From Ruminiclostridium sp. (lineage in GTDB: Bacteria > Bacillota_A > Clostridia > Oscillospirales > Oscillospiraceae): a stretch of 10,070 nt of DNA. Location: positions 1 through 10,070 of the forward strand of contig JAFXCU010000131.1 of NCBI GenBank assembly GCA_017521345.1. The letters run 5' to 3'. The notes under the pieces are model-generated. The model saw nothing but the letters and a program-made list of their open reading frames with translations, did not search any database and was not told the DNA's origin. This document shows, one piece after another, positions 1-5,339 of this stretch; within the stretch, counting starts at the first letter, position 1, and every line of letters begins with the position of its first letter. A program made the position numbers and the translations under genes.

Positions 1-161
1 GCCAGATCCGCTCCTACGTCTTCATGCCCTACACTCTGGTCAAGGACACCCGTACCGCCTACGAGACCAGCAACGTCAACGCTGTCATGGACGGCGAGAT
101 CGACGGCTTCATCAACGCCTATCTGACCGCTCAGGCCACCGGCGTTTGGGCCACCAAATAA
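1..161 (+). CDS. prfB: Peptide chain release factor 2, C-terminal end (partial)
   Basis: The frame opening at base 3 encodes 52 residues and a TAA stop at 159-161; the 5' part lies outside the window. The text [15 protein letters not shown], then [15 protein letters not shown] and a final FINAYL, is the characteristic C-terminus of class I release factor RF2, which reads UGA and UAA stop codons on the ribosome. RF1 differs clearly here (it has a DHR-type segment), so RF2 is preferred. The GGQ catalytic domain and the usual programmed frameshift site are upstream and cannot be seen. The last residues ([11 protein letters not shown]) are a short extension beyond the usual end. An intrinsic terminator follows 19 bases after the stop, so this is the last gene of its transcript. 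Confidence 0.93.
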   Translation, partial: QIRSYVFMPYTLVKDTRTAYETSNVNAVMDGEIDGFINAYLTAQATGVWATK

Positions 162-180
162 AAATTAAATGCATCCATCG

Positions 181-222
181 ACCTACCCATCGGAAGATTC
201 CGGTGGGTAGGTTTTTTGTTTT
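181..222 (+). terminator. Intrinsic terminator of prfB
   Basis: The arms at 181-193 (ACCTACCCATCGG) and 200-212 (CCGGTGGGTAGGT) form a 13-bp stem with one G-U pair and a 6-base loop AAGATT. A T-rich tail follows directly (six T, one G, four T). This is a textbook Rho-independent terminator separating prfB from the symporter gene. Confidence 0.93.
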
Positions 223-243
223 CCACAAACTTCATTTCGCTTC

Positions 244-272
244 TTGACTTTCAAGCTTTTTGGTGTTAAAGT
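244..272 (+). promoter_or_regulatory. Probable sigma-A promoter of the symporter gene
   Basis: A -35 box TTGACT (244-249; 5 of 6 consensus bases) is followed after exactly 17 bases by TAAAGT (267-272; 4 of 6). It lies in an AT-rich stretch just after the prfB terminator and about 40 bases before the symporter start codon, which gives a short leader. The symporter ribosome binding site GGAGG is at 301-305, 7 bases before the ATG. No operator-like dyad was recognised. Confidence 0.65.
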
Positions 273-312
273 TAAAAAGCAATAAAGAGCGCCACTGAAT
301 GGAGGTCATCGT

Positions 313-1857
313 ATGAAACTGGCTCTTTTAATCGTCTACTTTGCTGTTATGGTCGGCATCGGCATCTATTGCCGCAAGCAGGCCACCGACGTGAACGGCT
401 TCGTCCTGGGCGGCCGCTCTGTAGGCCCCTGGCTCACCGCCTTCGCCTACGGCACGTCCTATTTCTCCGCTGTGGTGTTCATCGGCTACGCCGGTCAGTT
501 CGGTTGGAAGTACGGCATCGCCGCCACCTGGGCAGGTATCGGCAACGCCATCATCGGTTCCCTGCTGGCCTGGGTCATCCTGGGCCGCCGCACCCGCATC
601 ATGACCCAGCACTTCAACTCTGCCACCATGCCCCAGTTCTTTGAAAAACGGTTCGAGAGTACCGGCCTGAAGATCGGCGCATCCATCATCATCTTCATTT
701 TCCTCATCCCCTACACCGCTTCCCTGTTCAACGGTCTGTCCCGTCTCTTCGGCATGGCCTTCCACATGGACTACACCATCTGCATCATCCTCATGGGCGT
801 GCTGACGGGCATCTACGTCATCGCCGGCGGCTACATGGCAACCGCCATCAACGACTTCATCCAGGGCTGTATCATGCTGGTGGGCATCTGCGTGGTCATC
901 GCCGCTGTCCTCAACAGCCAGGGCGGCTTCATGGAATCCCTGCGGGGTATGGCAGAGGTCACTGACCCCACCGTAGCCAACGGCGAGGTCCCCGGCGTCT
1001 TCGCCTCCTTCTTCGGGCCTGACCCCATCAACCTGCTGGGCGTGGTCATCCTCACCTCTCTGGGCACCTGGGGCCTGCCCCAGATGGTCCAGAAGTTCTA
1101 TGCCATCAAGTCAGAGGACGCCATCAAGAAGGGCACCATCATCTCCACCCTGTTTGCCCTGGTTGTGGCAGGCGGCTGCTACTTCCTGGGCGGCTTCGGC
1201 CGACTGTTCTCTGACAAGATCGACATCGCTGCCGAGGGCTATGACTCCATTATCCCCACCATGCTGTCCGGCCTGCCCGACATGCTCATCGCTGTGGTGG
1301 TCATCCTGGTTCTCTCGGCCTCCATGTCCACCCTGTCCTCCCTGGTCATCGCCTCCTCCTCCACCCTCACCATGGATCTTCTGAAGGAAAAGGTAAAGCC
1401 CGTGAAGAAGATGAACGAGTTTGAACTGGTCTTCGTCATGCGCTGCTTCATCGTAGTCTTCGTGGTGATCTCCATGATCATCGCCATCGTCCAGTACAAG
1501 CAGTCCATCAGCTTCATCGCCCAGCTTATGGGCGTGTCCTGGGGCGCACTGGCCGGTGCCTTCCTGGCCCCCTTCCTGTACGGCCTGTACTGGAAGAAGA
1601 CCACCAAGGCCGCCTGCTGGGTCTCCTTCGTCTTCGGCGCAGGCATCATGATCCTGAACATGGCAGTGAAGCCCATGTTCCCCGTCCTGCTCCAGTCCCC
1701 CATCAACTGCGGCGCTTTCGCCATGATCGCCGGTATGGTCATTGTCCCCGTTGTAAGCCTCTTCACCAGAAAGCCCGACCAGGATATGGTGGAGGAAGCC
1801 TTCTCCTGCTACGACAAAACCGCTCCCGTCAAGCAGAAGACCGCCCTGCACGACTGA
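313..1857 (+). CDS. Sodium:solute symporter family (SSS, PutP-like) transporter
   Basis: This 514-residue integral membrane protein belongs to the SSS family (TC 2.A.21) and should couple inward Na+ flow to uptake of a solute across the cytoplasmic membrane. The length and the approximately 13 hydrophobic segments fit the family. Recognisable parts are GGRSVGPWLTAFAYGTSYFSA in TM1 and the loop before it (residues 33-53), AGGYMATAINDFIQG (171-185), TWGLPQMVQKFYAIK (252-266), and SASMSTLSSLVIASSSTLTMDL (335-356, with a break in strict identity). The last matches PutP TM8, whose Ser/Thr residues help form the Na2 sodium site. The C-terminal tail (about 485-514) is hydrophilic and cytoplasmic. 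The start is supported by GGAGG 7 bases upstream. The gene is monocistronic, with its own promoter and terminator. The substrate cannot be read from sequence; amino acids, monocarboxylates, sugars and pantothenate all occur in this family, and nothing ties it to the opposite-strand aromatic-acid genes. Confidence 0.92.
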   Translation: MKLALLIVYFAVMVGIGIYCRKQATDVNGFVLGGRSVGPWLTAFAYGTSYFSAVVFIGYAGQFGWKYGIAATWAGIGNAIIGSLLAWVILGRRTRIMTQHFNSATMPQFFEKRFESTGLKIGASIIIFIFLIPYTASLFNGLSRLFGMAFHMDYTICIILMGVLTGIYVIAGGYMATAINDFIQGCIMLVGICVVIAAVLNSQGGFMESLRGMAEVTDPTVANGEVPGVFASFFGPDPINLLGVVILTSLGTWGLPQMVQKFYAIKSEDAIKKGTIISTLFALVVAGGCYFLGGFGRLFSDKIDIAAEGYDSIIPTMLSGLPDMLIAVVVILVLSASMSTLSSLVIASSSTLTMDLLKEKVKPVKKMNEFELVFVMRCFIVVFVVISMIIAIVQYKQSISFIAQLMGVSWGALAGAFLAPFLYGLYWKKTTKAACWVSFVFGAGIMILNMAVKPMFPVLLQSPINCGAFAMIAGMVIVPVVSLFTRKPDQDMVEEAFSCYDKTAPVKQKTALHD

Positions 1858-1890
1858 ATCATTCACCTTGTGTGTCTTCTTTCTGCTTTT

Positions 1891-1947
1891 AACAAGGCCC
1901 GCCCGGAACACTTCCGGGCGGGCCTTGTTACGTTATGTTTCTTTTTT
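1891..1947 (+). terminator. Long perfect hairpin at the convergent gene end, terminator of the symporter
   Basis: Arms 1891-1908 and 1912-1929 are a perfect 18-bp inverted repeat (AACAAGGCCCGCCCGGAA and its complement) around a 3-base apex CAC. A run of six T occurs only 12 bases further on (1942-1947), so the T-tract is displaced rather than adjacent. The hairpin sits between the + strand symporter and the - strand GNAT/remnant genes, and may stop or stabilise transcripts from both sides. On the - strand no U-run follows it, so + strand use is better supported. Confidence 0.75.
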
Positions 1948-2064
1948 CGCCACGACAACGGGCTGATAGAATCCCGTTTCCTCCGGGAACATCCAGGTGA
2001 CTTCCCGGCAGCCGCTGGCCAGGAGCAGGTCGGTCACATCCTCTACAGGTACAGATTCATCAGG
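1933..2064 (-). pseudogene. C-terminal remnant resembling a SAM-dependent methyltransferase
   Basis: Downstream of the GNAT gene, in another frame, a 43-codon open stretch ends with TAA at 1933-1935. It reads ...VTDLLLASGCREVTWMFPE, then ETGFYQPVVVAKKET. The pattern 'LL..SG...V.W..PE..GFYQPVV.A.K' resembles the last strand-helix-strand of class I SAM-dependent methyltransferases (methyltransferase 11/25 type). No methyltransferase N-terminal portion (no GxGxG SAM-binding loop) is present; an in-frame TGA at 2065-2067 closes the frame inside the GNAT coding sequence. It overlaps the GNAT 3' end by 22 bases. A short GTG-start peptide of 34 residues is possible but lacks a well-spaced ribosome binding site. 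The most likely reading is the tail of a deleted or displaced gene. The family assignment rests on motif memory only. Confidence 0.45.
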
Positions 2065-2546
2065 TCAAAGTCAATGGACTCCCCGTTGATTTTGAAGAAC
2101 CCTTTGAAGGTGCCGACCTTCTCCCCTCCGTATTTCTCACAGAGACGGATGGCCCGGATGTTGTCGCTGCGGATCTCCATGGAGATGATCTCGGCTTTGG
2201 CGGTGTGCCGGGCAAAGTCCAGGACAGCATCCATGAGGGCTCTGCCCACACCCTTGCCCCACTCAGACCGGAGAACGGACATCCCCAGCTCTCCCCGGTG
2301 GCCCATCCGGGGAGAACTCATGGCCATGAAGCTGGCATTGCCCACGATCTTCCCGTCCTTCTTTGCCACAAAGAACACAGAGGATTCCGATTCGTGCAGC
2401 TGGGCCAGAAACGCCCGTTCCTCCTCCACGGTAAAGGGCAGGCCCTCAGGACCAAAGGAGAGGTTGTCGCTCTCCCCGCCCGCCTGCTTCAGGACGGTCA
2501 GCAGCTCTGCCGCATCCTCCGGCATTGCTCGTGTAATGGTGTACAT
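2043..2546 (-). CDS. GNAT-family N-acetyltransferase
   Basis: The product is a 167-residue cytoplasmic GCN5-related acetyltransferase that transfers an acetyl group from acetyl-CoA to an amine of an unknown acceptor. Visible elements are the N-terminal ITRAMPEDAAELLTVLK strand-helix (residues 3-20), the central FFVAKKDGKIVGNASF strands (58-73), the acetyl-CoA pyrophosphate loop with Gln/Arg-x-x-Gly-x-Gly character in SEWGKGVGRALM (94-105), and the late RAIRLCEKYGGEKVGTFK segment (131-148) typical of the RimI/RimJ-like group. The ATG at 2546 is preferred because AAGGAGG lies 7 bases upstream; an upstream in-frame TTG at 2567 would place that site inside the gene. It follows iorB by 64 bases with a hairpin between, so it may receive read-through from the ior operon. 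Its substrate is unknown. Confidence 0.88.
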   Translation of the reverse strand: MYTITRAMPEDAAELLTVLKQAGGESDNLSFGPEGLPFTVEEERAFLAQLHESESSVFFVAKKDGKIVGNASFMAMSSPRMGHRGELGMSVLRSEWGKGVGRALMDAVLDFARHTAKAEIISMEIRSDNIRAIRLCEKYGGEKVGTFKGFFKINGESIDFDLMNLYL

Positions 2547-2564
2547 CTCATTCCCTCCTTTATG

Positions 2565-2597
2565 CAAAACACCGCAGAGGATGCCCCCTGCGGTGTT
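2565..2597 (-). terminator. Hairpin between iorB and the GNAT gene, weak intrinsic terminator
   Basis: Arms 2588-2597 and 2568-2577 form a perfect 10-bp stem (AACACCGCAG with CTGCGGTGTT) with a 10-base loop. Reading on the - strand it lies 13 bases after the iorB stop. Only a short U stretch (TTTT, partly in the stem) follows, and the GNAT ribosome binding site comes almost at once. It is probably a partial terminator or mRNA 3'-end stabiliser that lowers GNAT expression relative to iorAB. Confidence 0.5.
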
Positions 2598-2610
2598 AGA
2601 CTCGAACTCC

Positions 2611-3186
2611 TCAGCCCTTCTGGCCCAGAGCGAAAGCGACCTTGTTCAGTTCCAGGACCTTGGCGGGGACGTTGGCCTCCAGAGATGCCTGCCATGCTTC
2701 CGCGGGAATGTCGGGGAAGTACTTGGACAGACGGCCCATGAGGACCATGTTCACAGCCTTGGTGGAACCAGCCTCCTCGGCCAGAGCCAGACAGTCCATG
2801 GCATCCACCTGGATGCCCTTGGCTTCCATCTTCTCCACCAGGTTTTCGGGATACTTGGCAAGACCCGCGATGACGGGCATGGGCTCCATCTTCTGGGTGT
2901 TGGTGACCACACGGCCGGTGGGCTTTAAGTACTCGATCCAGCGGGCAGCCTCCAGCAGTTCGAAGGAGACGATATAGTCGGCCTCGCCCTTGTCAATGAT
3001 GGGAGAGTAGACCTTGTCGCCGAAGCGGACATAGGTGACCACGCTGCCGCCTCTCTGGCTCATGCCGTGGACCTCAGAGACCTTCACGTCATAGCCCTGC
3101 TGGACCAGCAGGTGACCCAGCATCTTGGAGGCCAGCAGGGAACCCTGGCCGCCTACGCCGACGATCATAATATTAACAGTTTCCAT
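2611..3186 (-). CDS. iorB: Indolepyruvate:ferredoxin oxidoreductase, beta subunit
   Basis: This 191-residue protein is the gamma-type (POR gamma domain) partner of IorA. Together they catalyse aryl pyruvate + CoA + oxidised ferredoxin <-> arylacetyl-CoA + CO2 + reduced ferredoxin (EC 1.2.7.8) in the cytoplasm. The family signatures are IMIVGVGGQGSLLASKMLG near the N-terminus (residues 6-24) and SEVHGMSQRGGSVVTYVRFG (37-56). The length is normal for IorB. Its ribosome binding site AAGGAGG overlaps the iorA stop codon (GTG TAA GGAGG) and lies 7 bases before the ATG; only 12 bases separate the genes, so the two subunits are probably translationally coupled. POR-type gamma subunits are related, but the adjacent single-chain alpha subunit with C-terminal ferredoxin domain fixes the assignment to IOR. 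Confidence 0.95.
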   Translation of the reverse strand: METVNIMIVGVGGQGSLLASKMLGHLLVQQGYDVKVSEVHGMSQRGGSVVTYVRFGDKVYSPIIDKGEADYIVSFELLEAARWIEYLKPTGRVVTNTQKMEPMPVIAGLAKYPENLVEKMEAKGIQVDAMDCLALAEEAGSTKAVNMVLMGRLSKYFPDIPAEAWQASLEANVPAKVLELNKVAFALGQKG

Positions 3187-3198
3187 GGTTGTTCCTCC

Positions 3199-4929
3199 TT
3201 ACACGATCAGGGCATCCCGGTGGCACATCTGCATGCACACCTGACAGCCCACACACTGGGTCTTGTCGATCTCCACCTTGCCCCCCTTGGGCAGGGACAG
3301 GGCGGGACAGCCGATCTTCATGCACAGGCCGCAGCCGTTACACTTGTCCAGATCCACCTTCAGGGGAGGCAGCTTCTGGACATCCTTCAGCATCACGCAG
3401 GGACGGCGGGTGATGATGATGGAGGGTTCTTCAGCGGCCAGCTCCTCCTTGAGGACCTTGTCCATTTCTTTCAGCTGGTTGGGGTCCACCACCCGGACCC
3501 GGTCAAAGCCGACGGCCTTGCACAGGGCCTCCAGGTCGATCTTCCGGGCAGGGGTGCCGCGGAGGGTCTTGCCGGTGGTGGGGTTCTGCTGGTGGCCGGT
3601 CATACCGGTGATGGAGTTATCCAGAATGATGACAGTAGAGTTGCTGCCGTTGTAGGCGATGTCTGCAATGCCGGTGATGCCGGAGTGGGCAAAGGTGGAG
3701 TCACCGATGACTGCCACGCTGTGCTTCTCGTGCTCCTCTCCCCCGGCGATGTTGAAGCCGTGAAGACCGGAGCAGGAAGCGCCCATGCAGACATTCAGGT
3801 CCAGGGCGTTCAGGGGAGGCATGACACCCAGGGTGTAGCAGCCGATGTCACCGTAGACCATGCACTTGTTCTTGTGCAGGGTGTAGAAGACGCCTCTGTG
3901 GGGGCAGCCGGCGCACATGACAGGGGGACGGCCGGGGATGGCATCCTCCAGCTTCACGGTCTCCTTGGCGGCACGGCCCAGGCACTGGGCGATGCGGCCC
4001 TGGGTGAGCTCGTCCACCATGGGGATCTGCTCCTTGCCCACCACGTCCACGCCGATCTGACGGCAGTGGTTCTCAATGATGGGCTCCAGTTCTTCAATGA
4101 CCAGAACCTTGTCCACCTTGGAAGCAAAGTCCCGGATCTTCTCCACAGGCATGGGCCAGGACAGGCCCAGCTTCAGGACACTGGCCTTTTCCCCAAAGAC
4201 CTCACGGACGTACTGGTAGCTGGTAGAGGAGGTGATGATACCCAGGGAGGTATCCTCTCCCAGCTCGGTCCGGTTCAGGTGGGTGGTCTCGGCAAAGGCG
4301 GTCATGGCCTTGGTGCGCTCCTCTACCCGGTAGTGGGCTTTCAGGGAGTTGGTGGTCATCATGACACGCTCGGGGTCCTTTACGTACTGCTTCTGAGGGA
4401 CCTCCTGCCGCTCTCCCGTGGTGACGATGCTCTGGGAGTGGGCGATTCGGGTGCAGGTGCGCACCAGTACGGGAGTGTGGTACTCCTCGGACAGCTGGAA
4501 GGCGATCTTTGCAAACTCCAGAGCCTCCTGGGAGTCAGAGGGCTCCAGCATGGGGATCTTAGCTGCGATGGCGTAATGGCGGGAGTCCTGCTCGTTCTGG
4601 GAGGAGAACATACCGGGGTCGTCTGCCACGCAGATGACCAGACCGGCCTCCACCCCCTGGTAGGAGATGGTGAACAGGGGGTCAGCCGCCACGTTCAGGC
4701 CCACGTGCTTCATGCAGCAGGCGGAACGCTTGCCGCCCACAGCGGCGCCGTGGGCCACTTCCAGGGCCACTTTTTCGTTGGGGGCCCACTCGCAGTAGAT
4801 CTCGGGATACTTAGCGGCTTCTTCGGTGATCTCAGTGCTGGGAGTGCCGGGGTAGCTGGAGATCACACAGCACCCGGCTTCATATAGTCCGCGGGCAATG
4901 GCTTTGTTGCCCAACATCAGTTCTCTCAT
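3199..4929 (-). CDS. iorA: Indolepyruvate:ferredoxin oxidoreductase, alpha subunit
   Basis: This 576-residue catalytic subunit oxidatively decarboxylates indolepyruvate and related aryl pyruvates to arylacetyl-CoA, or runs in reverse, passing electrons to ferredoxin. Domains in order: pyrimidine-binding domain with SSYPGTPSTEI (residues 24-34) and the substrate-side segment CVADDPGMFSSQNEQDSR (100-117); a central transketolase C-like domain (about 230-310); CAGCPHRGVFY (339-349); the TPP/Mg site GDSTFAHSG (409-417) with the partner Asp-Asn at 437-438 in ILDNSITGMTGHQQNPTTG; and a C-terminal 2x[4Fe-4S] ferredoxin domain. Its cysteines are 530, 533, 536, 541 (CxxCxxCxxxxCP) and 559, 562, 565, 569 (CxxCxxCxxxC), so both clusters look complete. 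The ATG at 4929 has GGAGG 6 bases upstream. It lies 15 bases after the TrpR-family gene and 12 before iorB, within one operon. Confidence 0.97.
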   Translation of the reverse strand: MRELMLGNKAIARGLYEAGCCVISSYPGTPSTEITEEAAKYPEIYCEWAPNEKVALEVAHGAAVGGKRSACCMKHVGLNVAADPLFTISYQGVEAGLVICVADDPGMFSSQNEQDSRHYAIAAKIPMLEPSDSQEALEFAKIAFQLSEEYHTPVLVRTCTRIAHSQSIVTTGERQEVPQKQYVKDPERVMMTTNSLKAHYRVEERTKAMTAFAETTHLNRTELGEDTSLGIITSSTSYQYVREVFGEKASVLKLGLSWPMPVEKIRDFASKVDKVLVIEELEPIIENHCRQIGVDVVGKEQIPMVDELTQGRIAQCLGRAAKETVKLEDAIPGRPPVMCAGCPHRGVFYTLHKNKCMVYGDIGCYTLGVMPPLNALDLNVCMGASCSGLHGFNIAGGEEHEKHSVAVIGDSTFAHSGITGIADIAYNGSNSTVIILDNSITGMTGHQQNPTTGKTLRGTPARKIDLEALCKAVGFDRVRVVDPNQLKEMDKVLKEELAAEEPSIIITRRPCVMLKDVQKLPPLKVDLDKCNGCGLCMKIGCPALSLPKGGKVEIDKTQCVGCQVCMQMCHRDALIV

Positions 4930-4944
4930 GGAAGTCCTCCGTGG

Positions 4945-5262
4945 TTATGTTTCTTCCGGGACCGCTTCGCCCTTTTCCTGGGCCACCCGGTCCATAATCT
5001 CACCCAGGGCACCGGTGCCGTAGTTCAGCACCCGGTTGACCCGGCTGACGGTGGCAGAGCTGGCACCGGTTTCGTTGAGGATGGTGGTATAGACTTTTCC
5101 GTCATGGAGCATCTTGGCCACATCGAAACGCTGCTCCATGGCGCGCAGTTCGGTGATAGCACAGATATCTTCGAAGAAGCGGATACACTCCTCCACGGAC
5201 TCGATGCGGGCGATGTGCTCGTACAGGTCGTTGCTCCGCTCCTTTTTGCTGGCTCTGAGCAT
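4945..5262 (-). CDS. TrpR/YerC family DNA-binding repressor
   Basis: This 105-residue protein of the Trp-repressor superfamily, YerC/YecD branch, is all helical with a helix-turn-helix at about residues 56-80 (YTTILNETGASSATVSRVNR, then VLNYG). The GASSATVSRVNR..NYG recognition helix is the branch signature. Aligned by eye to E. coli TrpR with one deletion, Arg45 and Arg74 fall at the positions of TrpR Arg54 and Arg84, which contact L-tryptophan; this is suggestive only. The acidic tail (AQEKGEAVPEET) replaces the usual short C-terminus. The ATG has AAAGGAG 8 bases upstream. Its place between the CoA ligase (77-base gap) and iorA (15-base gap) suggests that it controls its own operon in response to an aromatic amino acid. 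Ligand and operator are unproven; many YerC proteins have no known effector. Confidence 0.9.
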   Translation of the reverse strand: MLRASKKERSNDLYEHIARIESVEECIRFFEDICAITELRAMEQRFDVAKMLHDGKVYTTILNETGASSATVSRVNRVLNYGTGALGEIMDRVAQEKGEAVPEET

Positions 5263-5290
5263 GGTTCTTGCTCCTTTCTTTCAAGCCCTG

Positions 5291-5331
5291 GGACCGTGGG
5301 TCCTCAATCGAAAAAGGCTTTGCTTTTTCGA
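5291..5331. repeat. Two adjacent inverted repeats upstream of the TrpR-family gene
   Basis: In the 77-base gap between the ligase and the TrpR-family gene there is a 9-bp perfect dyad (TCGAAAAAG at 5308-5316, CTTTTTCGA at 5323-5331, 6-base centre) and a smaller 5-bp one (GGACC at 5291-5295, GGTCC at 5299-5303). Neither has a T-tract after it on the - strand, so a simple intrinsic terminator is unlikely. Possible roles are a repressor operator, an RNA processing or stability element that sets ligase versus iorAB levels, or an interspersed palindromic repeat. No CTAG-core site of the E. coli trp operator type is present. Confidence 0.6.
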
Positions 5332-5339
5332 CAGGTACT

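Noticed and set aside
313..1857. Symporter as importer of aryl acids for the ligase/IorAB operon
   Set aside because: It is on the opposite strand with its own promoter and terminator, and SSS substrate cannot be inferred from the visible motifs; the link would be proximity only.
1111..1911. A 266-codon - strand frame opposite the symporter
   Set aside because: Its Gly/His/Asp-rich composition is typical of an antisense shadow, and it runs through the terminator hairpin; the + strand symporter has family motifs, promoter and ribosome binding site.
2547..2567. Upstream TTG start giving a 7-residue longer GNAT protein
   Set aside because: The extra codons contain the AAGGAGG ribosome binding site itself; the ATG at 2546 is ideally spaced from it.
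3067..4887. A 606-codon open frame on the + strand opposite iorA and iorB
   Set aside because: It lies antisense to clear iorA and iorB coding sequence, is rich in Gly, His, Leu, Asp and Val, has no recognisable family, and is the expected by-product of G/C-ending codons in the real gene.
5263..5339. Internal promoter for the TrpR-like gene (TTGAGG, 17 bases, TTGAAA on the - strand)
   Set aside because: The -10 matches only 3 of 6 consensus bases and overlaps the palindromes; not strong enough to annotate.
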